Shown here: in pieces, positions 26,533-35,362 of the stretch
Layout: each line of letters opens with the position of its first letter
Numbering within the stretch: the first letter of the stretch is position 1
NCBI GenBank assembly: GCA_963840975.1
Contig: CAWJBC010000021.1
Span: forward strand, 372,001 to 436,000
Reading direction: 5' to 3'
DNA length: 64,000 nt
Source of the DNA: JAADJA01 sp963840975
Lineage (GTDB): Bacteria > Bacteroidota > Bacteroidia > Bacteroidales > JAADJA01
Position numbers and translations under genes: made by a program
The notes under the pieces: generated by a model
Databases searched by the model: none
What the model was told of the DNA's origin: nothing
What the model saw: only the letters and a program-made list of their open reading frames with translations

Positions 26533-27119
26533 CGCTTTTGCATCAGACATACCCATATTTTTGAAGGGACGGCATCGTTTGAATCAAAACGCCCGCTGAC
26601 AAGTGAAATAATATTAAAAAAGGGTTCGGTCGCCTGAATAATTTGTGACGCTTTTCGCTTTGGCGGCCCAATATCAAGTCTTCCATCATCATAATTGCCA
26701 ACCAGCGTCAGCCAAAATCCATTATTTTCGATTAATTGGTTGACATTCCTGGCGTAGGTTGATCTTTCCTCATCGGTTTCAAACGAATGAAAACAGCCAC
26801 GGTCGAAAACAAAAGAAAAGGGATTACCGGGAACGTTTTCTTTAAGGAAATCGAGATGATAGAAAGCTGCATTAATATTCATATTTCCCGCTTTATGACG
26901 GGCAATCTCAATGGCTGTTGAGGAAATATCTATCCCTGTCATTTTAAATCCCTGCTGACTGAGCCAGATTACATTGTCGCCGGTTCCACAGCCGATATCA
27001 AGTCCTTTCCCTGGTTTGATATTGAATGATTGAATGGTATGGGTAAGATTGAAATCCGCCCGTTTGATATCCCAGGGTAGGTCACCCGATTTGTAACGAG
27101 CTTCAAACCTGTTTGTCAT
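26523..27119 (-). CDS. Class I SAM-dependent methyltransferase
   Basis: A 198-residue protein beginning FEARYKSGDLPWDIKRAD. Motif I is GLDIGCGTGDN, the acidic end of strand 2 is GIDISSTAIEIA, and FVFDRGCFHSF stands at motif II. The pattern resembles thiopurine methyltransferase/TehB-like enzymes that methylate small molecules, including tellurite or thiols. It is a monocistronic leftward gene whose 3' end overlaps the phosphoesterase gene. Confidence 0.88.
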   Translation of the reverse strand: MTNRFEARYKSGDLPWDIKRADFNLTHTIQSFNIKPGKGLDIGCGTGDNVIWLSQQGFKMTGIDISSTAIEIARHKAGNMNINAAFYHLDFLKENVPGNPFSFVFDRGCFHSFETDEERSTYARNVNQLIENNGFWLTLVGNYDDGRLDIGPPKRKASQIIQATEPFFNIISLVSGRFDSNDAVPSKIWVCLMQKRQI

Positions 27120-27225
27120 AAAAAAATGTTTTCAGTATTAAGGAACATATTTAAGCCATGGAATGTTTACAGCATAAGTGAAATAATATTGTATTTTTCC
27201 ATTGAATTAACCAGGCAAATATTTT

Positions 27226-28020
27226 TTACCTAAGCAATCTGTATATTTCTAAAAATTTTTTCACACGATTTTCTTCAACCAGATTGTTAGCTGTTCCGTT
27301 TTTCTTGAAATAGCTCCCCACGATGAAGCCATCGGCAAGGTTATAGAATTTCTCGATATTTTCAAGGGTTATACCACTGCCAAGCAACACAGGCAAGTTT
27401 GTGCATTTTTTAATCAATGCCAATTCACCTGCATTTGCTTCGCCTCCTGTATGTGCACCGGTAACTATAATTGCATCAGCCATTCCCCTTGTTGAAAGGT
27501 CATTGGTTTCATCGCTAATGGTTCTGTTACCCAGGTATGATGCATGTTTTACAGCCACATCGGCTAAGATTAAAATCCGTTCATCCAGATTTTTCCGAAG
27601 GCGCAAAGTCTCATGCGCCTTTCCTTCAATAATACCCTGATCTGTTACGGCAGCACCAATATGAACATTCACCCTGATAAATTGGGCTTCTGATGCTGCT
27701 GAAATGGAAAGAGCGGATTTTGCATCATTACGAAGTGCATTTACACCAACGGGACCAGAGAAAACTTTGACAACTTCGCACGTAACTGCCGTCATGGCTG
27801 CAATGGTTGATGGAGGCAAAGCATCAGGATAAAAGGGATGATCTCTGAAATTTTCAATGATCAGACCATCAATCCCATATTTGTAGAATATTTCAGCCTC
27901 CCTAACTGCGGTTTCAATGACCTTTTTCATAGATCCTTGATACCCTGGTGCACCTGGAAGGGCTAATAAATGGATACACCCGATTAACGGTTTTTTGTTT
28001 TTGAACAGATCATTAAACGT
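27226..28020 (-). CDS. BtpA family TIM-barrel protein
   Basis: A 264-residue protein from ATG 28020; an open frame extends 71 codons upstream but overlaps the dehydrogenase and looks unlike the family. It contains KKPLIGCIHLLALPGAPGYQGS, GIDGLIIENFRDHPF, VNALRNDAKSALSIS, FIRVNVHIGAAVTDQGIIEG and VLLGSGITLEN, the conserved BtpA pattern. BtpA was named for photosystem I stability in cyanobacteria, but this is not a photosynthetic context; in other bacteria it is a putative sugar-phosphate-type barrel enzyme. The start overlaps the upstream dehydrogenase stop by 8 bases, so the two are translationally coupled. Confidence 0.87.
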   Translation of the reverse strand, partial: TFNDLFKNKKPLIGCIHLLALPGAPGYQGSMKKVIETAVREAEIFYKYGIDGLIIENFRDHPFYPDALPPSTIAAMTAVTCEVVKVFSGPVGVNALRNDAKSALSISAASEAQFIRVNVHIGAAVTDQGIIEGKAHETLRLRKNLDERILILADVAVKHASYLGNRTISDETNDLSTRGMADAIIVTGAHTGGEANAGELALIKKCTNLPVLLGSGITLENIEKFYNLADGFIVGSYFKKNGTANNLVEENRVKKFLEIYRLLR

Positions 28021-28897
28021 CATTGATTTTCGAATTGAGGTTTTTAAGAAATGAAAAGATTGCCGTAAAATCTTTTTCCCCATAACCAGCCTGCTTTGCC
28101 AGTCCGAAAACTTCCTTAACAGCATTGGTTCCGGGTAGTGCGACTTCCTGTTCCCATGCTGTGAGGGCGGCAAGATGAAGATCTTTGTGGAGCCATTGTA
28201 ACGGAAATTCGGGGGAGAAATCACCTTGTTCAATTTTGGTTTTTTTCATCATTACCATAGGTGCTAGCACCGGAGAACCTTCAAAAAAATTAAAAAGGAC
28301 GTCTTTCGAAATCCCATAAGATTCTCCCAGGATTAATCCTTCGGTAAAGGCATACATTGAAAGACCCATTACGAGGTTGTTTACCATTTTCAGCGCTGCA
28401 CCCATGCCATTCTCGCCAACATGGATATGCTTTTTACCCATCGCATTGAACAAAGGGTCGCAATATTTCACAACACTCTTTTTACCGCCTACCATGAAAA
28501 TAAGTTCACCTTTTTCGGCAGGGTTGATGGAACCTGCGACTGGCGCATCAAGGAAATTAATCCCAAGTGCATCTGAAATTTCAGCCATTTCTTTCGAAAA
28601 TGAAGGGTTTACGGTGGAGCAGTCAATCCAAACGCTGCCTTTTTTCATCGAAGGTAAAAACCCGCTTTCACCCAATGCAACTGTTTGCACAGCTTCGGGT
28701 GTTGAAAGCATGGTGATGATCACCTCCGATTCCTTTCCTACCAGTTCCGGGGTAGTTTTCCAGTGAATGGTGTCGGACAGCAATCCTTTAGCCTTACTTT
28801 CAGTCCGATTATAAACGTTTAAATGAAACCCTTTCTTAGAAAGGTTTGCAGCCATCCGGCTACCCATTAATCCGAGACCAATGAATCCTGTTTTCAT
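28013..28897 (-). CDS. 3-hydroxyisobutyrate dehydrogenase-family oxidoreductase
   Basis: A 294-residue NAD(P)-dependent beta-hydroxyacid dehydrogenase. The Rossmann start is GFIGLGLMGSRMAANL, the substrate-binding motif DAPVAGSINPAEKGEL, and the catalytic lysine lies in ALKMVNNLVMG. By family it could oxidise 3-hydroxyisobutyrate or tartronate semialdehyde or reduce succinic semialdehyde or glyoxylate; the N-terminal YNRTESK suggests NADP preference (Arg after strand 2). It is translationally coupled with the BtpA gene, so the pair probably handles a common three- or four-carbon metabolite. Confidence 0.88.
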   Translation of the reverse strand: MKTGFIGLGLMGSRMAANLSKKGFHLNVYNRTESKAKGLLSDTIHWKTTPELVGKESEVIITMLSTPEAVQTVALGESGFLPSMKKGSVWIDCSTVNPSFSKEMAEISDALGINFLDAPVAGSINPAEKGELIFMVGGKKSVVKYCDPLFNAMGKKHIHVGENGMGAALKMVNNLVMGLSMYAFTEGLILGESYGISKDVLFNFFEGSPVLAPMVMMKKTKIEQGDFSPEFPLQWLHKDLHLAALTAWEQEVALPGTNAVKEVFGLAKQAGYGEKDFTAIFSFLKNLNSKINDV

Positions 28898-29066
28898 CGT
28901 TAAATCTTTATTATTCAGGTTGTGAAAATACGCTTTATATAATTGTCAAAAGTAATGACAGTTTTGTCCATGCTTGACAACAGTTTTAAAAAATCAGGGT
29001 AATTTAATTCTATCAAAATGAATTAATTTTATTATACTTTTGCCACTGATATTTATTTCAACGAAA

Positions 29067-29762
29067 ATGAATAAGCAAAAAATAACTGTTATTGGCATCG
29101 GACAGTTCGGGATTTCTATAGCACGAGCGCTCGCTCAAAACGGAGTAGAGGTAATGGCAATTGATTCTGAGCAAAACGTAATTGAAAACATTTCAGATGA
29201 TGTCGCTTATGCGGTTTGCCTGGATGCCACAGATAAAAAGGCGCTCCTGTCGCAGGATATTGATACTTACGATACTGTTGTAGTCGCAATTGGCAGTGAT
29301 TTTGAACAGGAATTATTGTGCATAGTCACACTTACAGAAATCGGTATTAAAAGGATCATTGCACGCGCAAGGGGTGAATCCCAAAAAAGAATACTTGAGA
29401 AATTGGGTGTAAAAGATATTTTTTCGCCCGAAGTAGAGGTAGGGGTGATCGTTGCTGAGCGCTTACTGAATCCCAACCTTGTTTCTTATCTTCAATTGCC
29501 GGATGGTTACAAAATAGTTGAACTGATTCCACCCCGCAAAATCGTGGGACGAACGTTGGGTGACATTGACATTCGCGACAGATATAAATTAAGTCTCATC
29601 ACTATCAAAAAACAGTTTACGGTTGAAGGCAACGAAAAAAATGCTGTTGAACAGCACATAACGGGAGTTCCAGACTCAAAGACAGTGATAGAAGAATCAG
29701 ACAACCTTGTAATTTTTGGCAAAAGCAAGGATATTGACCGCTTTGTAGAAATCAATGATTAG
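29067..29762 (+). CDS. TrkA/KtrA-type potassium uptake regulator
   Basis: A 231-residue RCK protein from ATG 29067; the frame is open to a TTG at 29040. RCK_N has GIGQFGISIARALAQNGVEVMAID, and RCK_C covers about 145-230 (LPDGYKIVELIPPRKIVGRTLGDIDIR). It is a cytosolic ring subunit that binds nucleotide and gates the membrane partner. The TrkH-type pore gene follows 29 bases downstream. It has a single RCK pair, as in KtrA, rather than the duplicated form of E. coli TrkA. Confidence 0.93.
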   Translation: MNKQKITVIGIGQFGISIARALAQNGVEVMAIDSEQNVIENISDDVAYAVCLDATDKKALLSQDIDTYDTVVVAIGSDFEQELLCIVTLTEIGIKRIIARARGESQKRILEKLGVKDIFSPEVEVGVIVAERLLNPNLVSYLQLPDGYKIVELIPPRKIVGRTLGDIDIRDRYKLSLITIKKQFTVEGNEKNAVEQHITGVPDSKTVIEESDNLVIFGKSKDIDRFVEIND

Positions 29763-29791
29763 ACTTAACTTCAAGTCTAACTCCAGCTTGT

Positions 29792-31600
29792 ATGAATAAA
29801 GATTGGATCAACGGGATCAGGGAGAGGATTAATGTCAGGCTCTTTTCACACAAACGGATTGTCTTGAACAGTCTGAAAGTAATTTCAATATTGGTTTCTT
29901 TATTTACTCTTGGGATCATTATCCATTTTTATGGTTTCCCGGGAAACGAGCATCGAATCAGGCAGATAATCAACATTGTCACAATTAGCGTAAGTTTTTA
30001 TCTGTTTAAATATTGCACGCAGTTATTTTATGATTTTCATCCCCTACAGTTTATCCGTCGAAACCTTGCAGAAGGTATTGTTCTGGCAATTTTGCTTATC
30101 ATTATCCTAATTTATTATTTTTTTGGACTATCCATAACCGAATATTTTTCATCGGGTTTAAGTTTTGATTTGCAACCTTATGTGCTTTTAGCGATCCAGC
30201 TTTATTTTCTCCTTATCGTGGGTTTTGAAATTGGGAAAGCGAGCCAGCACCTGAAATTGCTTGCACTTGGACCTTCGGCACTGATGACACTTTCATTTGT
30301 ACTGCTCATCTTTATTGGCACCGGATTGCTGATGCTTCCTGAAATGACTTATGGTAATATACGGTTTATTGATGCACTATTCACGTCAGCAAGCGCCAGC
30401 TGCGTTACTGGTCTTACTGTAGTTGATACGGGAACATTTTTTACTTTTAAAGGTCAGATCGTAATATTATTATTGTTTCAGTTTGGTGGAATCAACATTG
30501 TGTCTTTTGCGACTTTTTTTGCTACTTTCCACCGAACAGATAGTGTCAGATACCAGAGTGTTTTGAGGGATTTTCTGAGTAGTGGTAAAATTTCGGATAC
30601 CCGGAGCCTGTTGCGGAAAATTATTTATTTCAGTCTTGTCATCGAATTGATCGGTTCACTGATGATCTACCTTACATGGAGTCCACAGGTTGTGTTTAGT
30701 ACTGGTTTTGAAAAAATTTACTACTCTGTATTTCATTGTATTTCGGCTTTTAATAATGCAGGATTTTCATTATTCCCAAAAAATCTTTACCAACAGGGAG
30801 TCGTCACTTCCTATAATGTTCATGTGGTTTTCATGATTTTGATTTTCCTTGGAGGAATTGGATTTACGACGCTCGAAAACTTTTACAACATTCTGCTGGA
30901 ACCTAAAAAATGGCTGAGTCTGTGGAAATACTTAAAAATAGGATCAAAGATTGCGATTAAAACTTCTTTTTGGCTGATTATTGCCGGTACGGTTTTGTTT
31001 CTTTTTGCAGAGTGGGATGGTGTTTTGTCCGGTCAGCTTTTTACCAGTCAAATTATCACGTCCCTTTTTCAATCGGTCACTACCCGCACTGCCGGTTTTA
31101 ATACAGTTGATATTGGTGCCCTGACGCAGCCTGTTTTGATTTTCTTTGTTTTCCTGATGTTTATTGGTGCATCGCCCGGATCAACAGGTGGAGGTATCAA
31201 AACGACCACCTTCTCAGTTATTTTAAGGACTTCAATTGCTACCATAAGAGGAAAAAAAAATGTTGAAGCTTACCACCATACTTTTTCCTTCTCCCTCATT
31301 GACAGGGCTTATGCCATTGCCTTATTCGCCATATTCCTGATCTTTACTTCCACCCTTTTACTTTCGTTTACAGAACCCAATGTTCCATTTTTAAAACTTA
31401 TATTTGAGGAGGTGTCAGCCTTTGGAACAGTTGGATTATCAACAGGAATAACGCCCTATCTTACGGATGCCGGTAAAATTATTATAACTGTCAGCATGTT
31501 TGTTGGCAGGATTGGTCCACTTACCCTTGCTGTTTTTCTGAGCAGAAGGATCATTTCGACCAAATACAGGTACCCGGATGTAAATATAATGGTGGGTTAA
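29792..31600 (+). CDS. TrkH/KtrB-type potassium transporter with N-terminal membrane extension
   Basis: A 602-residue membrane protein. Residues 1-165 add about four extra helices before the core. The core has the four pore loops with selectivity glycines: SASCVTGLTVVD, SAFNNAGFSLF, TRTAGFNTVD and FGTVGLSTG. SPGSTGGGIKTTTF in the third repeat is the gating-loop region. Its length is longer than KtrB (about 450), consistent with Bacteroidota homologues. It should carry potassium, probably with sodium, in complex with the RCK protein encoded just upstream. It converges on the PLP lyase with only 17 bases between the genes. Confidence 0.93.
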   Translation: MNKDWINGIRERINVRLFSHKRIVLNSLKVISILVSLFTLGIIIHFYGFPGNEHRIRQIINIVTISVSFYLFKYCTQLFYDFHPLQFIRRNLAEGIVLAILLIIILIYYFFGLSITEYFSSGLSFDLQPYVLLAIQLYFLLIVGFEIGKASQHLKLLALGPSALMTLSFVLLIFIGTGLLMLPEMTYGNIRFIDALFTSASASCVTGLTVVDTGTFFTFKGQIVILLLFQFGGINIVSFATFFATFHRTDSVRYQSVLRDFLSSGKISDTRSLLRKIIYFSLVIELIGSLMIYLTWSPQVVFSTGFEKIYYSVFHCISAFNNAGFSLFPKNLYQQGVVTSYNVHVVFMILIFLGGIGFTTLENFYNILLEPKKWLSLWKYLKIGSKIAIKTSFWLIIAGTVLFLFAEWDGVLSGQLFTSQIITSLFQSVTTRTAGFNTVDIGALTQPVLIFFVFLMFIGASPGSTGGGIKTTTFSVILRTSIATIRGKKNVEAYHHTFSFSLIDRAYAIALFAIFLIFTSTLLLSFTEPNVPFLKLIFEEVSAFGTVGLSTGITPYLTDAGKIIITVSMFVGRIGPLTLAVFLSRRIISTKYRYPDVNIMVG

Positions 31601-31617
31601 TTAATTACTCGCGAAAA

Positions 31618-32799
31618 CTAAAGGCACTCTTTGATTTTTTCAAATGTGCGTTCAATGTCATTGTCCAGCCCAACCGAAAACCTCACCAGTCCCTCTGATA
31701 AGCCCATTTTGCACTGCAAATCTTCCGGGACTTCCGAGGAGGTACTTTTTCCTGAACAACTAAAAAGGGTTTTAAAATAGCCAAGACTTACGGCTAAATA
31801 ACCTACTCCTGCTTTTTCCATTTTCTCCATCAGGTCATTGGCTTTGGTATTGGTTTTCATGTCAATAGCTAACATACCGCCAAATCCGAATTCAGGGTTC
31901 ATCATTTTTTTCAACAGAGCATGACCTTTATGGTCTTCCAACCCGGGATATATAACCGGAATTCCCAATTCTTTCATTTTAAGTGAAAGGTAAAGCGCAT
32001 TGGAACTATGTTGTTTCATCCTGATGTGCAAAGTGTGAAGGTTTTTCAAAATTTGCGATGAACGCAACGGGTCAAGCACAGGACCCAGCAACATGGATGT
32101 GCCGTTGTTCACATCAATTAACGAACTGATAAATCGAACATCGGAGCAGATTGCACCTGCTACGCAATCGTTTTTACCGTTGACAAACTTGGTGAGGCTG
32201 TGAAGGGTCACATCCGCACCAAGTCGTGAAGGACTGACAATCATCGGTGTAAAAGTGTTATCAACCAAAAGCTTAATGCTGTTGTTATGCGCCAATTTTG
32301 CCAATGCCGGAATATCGGATATAACTAACATTGGATTTGTCATAGTTTCGGTATAGATGATTTTTGTATTGGGTTGAATCGCCTTTTCAACTGATTCCAG
32401 ATTGGCAATGTCAACAAAGGTTGTACGAATATTAAATTTGGTCAGGTAATTTGCAAGTAGGGCGAAAGTTCCGCCATAGGTGGTCATACTTGATACAATA
32501 TGGTCACCTGCGTTGCAAATGTGCATGATTGCATTTGAAATGGCTGCCATACCAGAGGCAGTTACCCAGGCTGCATTTGTCCCTTCCATCGCTGCCATTG
32601 CATCAGCAAGGTATTTATTGCTGGGGTTCCAGTGCCTCGAATAGAGGAAACAACCTTCTGCTTCACCATTAAATGTTTCAAGCATCGTATTTGCCTGCAT
32701 AAAAGTAAAGGTAGCTGAGTCGGTGATGCTGGGATTGACGTCACCGTATTCACCAAATTGAAGTAAATCCTGAATTTCACGAGCCGGATCGAATTTCAT
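31618..32799 (-). CDS. Cys/Met metabolism PLP enzyme (methionine gamma-lyase/cystathionine lyase-like)
   Basis: A 393-residue fold type I PLP enzyme. SSMTTYGGTFAL binds the phosphate, VDNTFTPMI the pyridine, and Lys204 in HSLTKFVNGKND is the Schiff-base lysine. The Cys that marks classical methionine gamma-lyase is Gly here (YGGT), and the usual GHSD after the lysine reads GKND, so specificity is uncertain. Degradation of methionine, homocysteine or cystathionine to a 2-oxo acid and ammonia is the likely reaction. It is divergent from an Lrp-type regulator across 133 bases, a common arrangement for amino acid catabolism. Confidence 0.87.
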   Translation of the reverse strand: MKFDPAREIQDLLQFGEYGDVNPSITDSATFTFMQANTMLETFNGEAEGCFLYSRHWNPSNKYLADAMAAMEGTNAAWVTASGMAAISNAIMHICNAGDHIVSSMTTYGGTFALLANYLTKFNIRTTFVDIANLESVEKAIQPNTKIIYTETMTNPMLVISDIPALAKLAHNNSIKLLVDNTFTPMIVSPSRLGADVTLHSLTKFVNGKNDCVAGAICSDVRFISSLIDVNNGTSMLLGPVLDPLRSSQILKNLHTLHIRMKQHSSNALYLSLKMKELGIPVIYPGLEDHKGHALLKKMMNPEFGFGGMLAIDMKTNTKANDLMEKMEKAGVGYLAVSLGYFKTLFSCSGKSTSSEVPEDLQCKMGLSEGLVRFSVGLDNDIERTFEKIKECL

Positions 32800-32932
32800 T
32801 ATATTGAACGTTTTAAATTTCTGCCAAAATTATATTATTTAATATTTTCTGTGAGTATTCAATGTTAACTTTTAAAAATCTATTATTAAATTTGTCAAAA
32901 ATTTGGAAAACTGTAATTAAACGGAAAAAATA

Positions 32933-33406
32933 ATGTCTGATAAATTTCATCTTGATAGTCTCGACCGCAGGATTTTGAGTTTTCTGACTCATAATGCCCG
33001 TATGCCATATCTCGAAGTTGCCAGAAACTGCAATATTTCTGGAGCAGCCATTCATCAGCGCGTAAATAAAATGATTGAAGAAGGCGTGATCAGCGGATCC
33101 CAATTTACCATTGATCCAAAAGGAATTGGTTATCATACCTGCGCTTTTGTCGGGATACAGGTCAACCTTGTGAAGGAAACCACGCACCAGGAAGTGTTTC
33201 AGAAGATAAGCGAAATACCTGAAATAGTAGAATGCCATCACATTACTGGTAAATACTCGTTGCTCGTAAAAATTTTCACCCATAACAACGAGCATTTGAA
33301 AAAAGTATTGGTTGAGAAAATCCAGTCAGTTCGGGAAATCACCAGTACCGAAACTTTTATTTCATTAGAAGAAGGGTTTACAAGGCAATTACCGGTAGAA
33401 AAATAA
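32933..33406 (+). CDS. Lrp/AsnC family transcriptional regulator
   Basis: A 157-residue protein. An N-terminal winged HTH (LDSLDRRILSFLTHNARMPYLEVARNCNISGAAIHQ, kept to the usual LDxxDxxIL opening) is followed by a RAM ligand-binding domain (about 70-150) ending TFISLEEGF. It should form dimers or octamers and sense an amino acid. Its divergence from the PLP lyase suggests it controls that gene and itself. The intergenic DNA is very AT-rich, as Lrp sites usually are, but no clear operator was assigned. Confidence 0.92.
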   Translation: MSDKFHLDSLDRRILSFLTHNARMPYLEVARNCNISGAAIHQRVNKMIEEGVISGSQFTIDPKGIGYHTCAFVGIQVNLVKETTHQEVFQKISEIPEIVECHHITGKYSLLVKIFTHNNEHLKKVLVEKIQSVREITSTETFISLEEGFTRQLPVEK

Positions 33407-33410
33407 ATGG

Positions 33411-33590
33411 ATTGTGATTAATCCGTCTGCTAACAATCTTATATTTGCTGGATTAGGAGTCTTAGGTGGTATAGGGGAAATACAGGTATAAAGGGAATAA
33501 ACGATGCGGTTATGGCAATCTGGTTAGGAAGTGTTAATTTTAAATGTAAAACCCTGTATTTCCTCTATACCATTATACCCTTATTACCCC
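33411..33590. repeat. Dispersed ~180-bp noncoding repeat, copy B
   Basis: This begins 4 bases after the Lrp stop and is the inverted partner of 23906-24094. It carries GTATAGGGGAAATACAGG near one end and CCTGTATTTCCTCTATAC near the other, which are nearly perfect inverted repeats, plus the shared central AATCTGGTTAGGAAG. The right end is followed by sequence not shared with copy A. No open frame is conserved between copies. Confidence 0.72.
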
Positions 33591-33655
33591 TACCCAATAC
33601 TACGGGATGTGTAGAAAATTTCGTTGTTAAAAATATCCTGATTAGTTATAATGGA

Positions 33656-34420
33656 TTAAGTTCTAAGATATGAAGCGCCGTTAATGTCAATAATACATCC
33701 GGTCATATAATCTGTTCCGGGAGAAGCAAGGTAAAGAACTGTTTGAGCAATTTCTTCCGGTTGGGCAATTCGCTTCAACGGGCTTTGGTTCCGGATTTCA
33801 TCTCCTCGTAAGCCAACCATGGCATATTCTGCCATTTCTGTGGCTACAAATCCCGGTGCAATGGTGTAAACCATGATGTTGTATTTTGCCAACGCCTTTG
33901 CCATTGATTGACTCAACGAGTTCAATCCTGCCTTGCTTGCCCCATAAGCCGGAGCGTCAGGCTCTCCACGAAATGCTCCGCGGGAGGATATGTTGATGAT
34001 TTTGCAACCACCTTTATCTTTCATTTCTTTTGCGATAAGGAAGGAAAGGTTAGCAGTTCCGGTAAGGTTGGTTGTTATTGTTTTTTCCCAGCTCTGTTGC
34101 CATTCCTCATAAGAAAGCGCCATAATATCAAATTCCTCAAACACTCCGGCATTGTTTACCAGAACATCTATCCTGCCATATTTTTCGAAACAATCTTTTG
34201 ATAATTTAGATACATCATCTGCATTTGAAAGATCAGCCTGCATTAGACAATGGTTGCCGTGATTGAGATTTGCCAATACTTCAGAAGCAGCTTCGCGATT
34301 TTTATTATAATGGACGATTACATTGCCTCCGGCTTTGGCAAATAAAATGGCTGTCGTTTTTCCAATTCCTCTGGAGGCGCCGGTAACGAGTATGTTTTTT
34401 CCTTTAAAATCAAAGAGCAT
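33656..34420 (-). CDS. SDR family oxidoreductase (FabG-like)
   Basis: A 254-residue classical short-chain dehydrogenase. VTGASRGIGKTTA is the NADP-binding turn, NNAG is present, the catalytic Ser is in NISSRG and the YxxxK motif in YGASKAG, with PGFVATEM and TGCIIDINGA at the end. FabG-like sequence does not by itself mean fatty acid synthesis. It is the third gene of a leftward operon after a DapA-fold aldolase and a homoserine kinase-like protein (24 bases from the latter), so it may act on the same metabolite. Confidence 0.9.
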   Translation of the reverse strand: MLFDFKGKNILVTGASRGIGKTTAILFAKAGGNVIVHYNKNREAASEVLANLNHGNHCLMQADLSNADDVSKLSKDCFEKYGRIDVLVNNAGVFEEFDIMALSYEEWQQSWEKTITTNLTGTANLSFLIAKEMKDKGGCKIINISSRGAFRGEPDAPAYGASKAGLNSLSQSMAKALAKYNIMVYTIAPGFVATEMAEYAMVGLRGDEIRNQSPLKRIAQPEEIAQTVLYLASPGTDYMTGCIIDINGASYLRT

Positions 34421-34444
34421 GAATTGTACTTATCTTTAAATTGG

Positions 34445-35362
34445 TTAACTGATTATCTGAACACCCGCATTTGAGGTGAAGGTTTGATACACTTTTGAAA
34501 AATTAGGATTTGCAGAGAATTCTTTTTCCATAAAGGCAGCAATATCGTTTTGTTTATCTTCAGGGCAGAAGGCAATGACCGACGACCCGCCTCCGCTGAC
34601 CGTGCAGCCATAAGCTCCCATTTCAATCACTTTCTGCTTTATCTCCCAATATCCCGGAATGGCTGCTCCCCTGACAGGCTCATGGATGTAATCAACAGAA
34701 ATAGCTTTCCCGAATTCTTCAATATCTTTTGTATGAATGGCATGAATAACCCGTGAACAACGCGCCATTTGTTCCTTCAGCTTTTCCTGACCGATTTCAT
34801 AAGTGATAAAACCACGGGTGGTTCGCTGGCTTTTTTTGATAGCGGCAAGTACCACAGGAATATCAGGTAAATCAAGTTTCAGAACATCAATCGGGTTGTA
34901 GCTTTTCACAAGGATGAAACCTCCAAGGATAGCAGCGGCAACGTTGTCGGCATGTGGAGAACCGCCGGAGGCAACTTCTCCTTTTCGCGCAAGGTCAACC
35001 AACTCATTGAAGGACAAATTCAGTTTCAACAAATGGTTCAATCCAACAATTGTTCCGGCAGCAGACGCTCCAGTCGTCCCCATTCCTCCGCCTGAACACA
35101 TGTGTTTGATGATTCTGATATTAACCCCTGTTTTAAGTTTCAGGACTTTTATTAATTCCATTGCAGCAAGTCCGGCGGTATTGTCCTGGGGGCGTGTAGG
35201 TATATTTTGGCTATCATTTTCAATATCAATCGTAATGATTCCGCTATCGTTCAGTGTTAGCTCAAGTTCATCATAAGGTTCCTTCAGTGCTAAGGCGAAA
35301 ATATCATAACCCGGACCGACATTGGCGCTGGTGGCCGGCGCCTGAATTTTTACCGAATTCAT
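34445..35362 (-). CDS. Homoserine kinase-like GHMP kinase
   Basis: A 305-residue GHMP-superfamily kinase. It starts VKIQAPATSANVGPGYDIFALAL, has the nucleotide loop CSGGGMGTTGASAAG at 89-103, GGSPHADNVAAAILGGF, and the C-terminal GCTVSGGGSSVIAF. These match homoserine kinase, but the loop reads GMGTTGASA instead of the common GLGSSAA and looks more like archaeal homologues. The predicted reaction is ATP-dependent phosphorylation of homoserine. The ATG overlaps the stop of the DapA-fold gene by 4 bases (ATGA), so the proteins are made in step. A homoserine dehydrogenase lies 6 kb away. A non-threonine role remains possible. Confidence 0.8.
   Translation of the reverse strand: MNSVKIQAPATSANVGPGYDIFALALKEPYDELELTLNDSGIITIDIENDSQNIPTRPQDNTAGLAAMELIKVLKLKTGVNIRIIKHMCSGGGMGTTGASAAGTIVGLNHLLKLNLSFNELVDLARKGEVASGGSPHADNVAAAILGGFILVKSYNPIDVLKLDLPDIPVVLAAIKKSQRTTRGFITYEIGQEKLKEQMARCSRVIHAIHTKDIEEFGKAISVDYIHEPVRGAAIPGYWEIKQKVIEMGAYGCTVSGGGSSVIAFCPEDKQNDIAAFMEKEFSANPNFSKVYQTFTSNAGVQIIS

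Noticed and set aside
28021..28233. 71-codon N-terminal extension of the BtpA gene
   Set aside because: It lies entirely within the upstream dehydrogenase gene, does not resemble BtpA proteins, and the internal ATG at 28020 gives the standard length and an 8-base coupling overlap.
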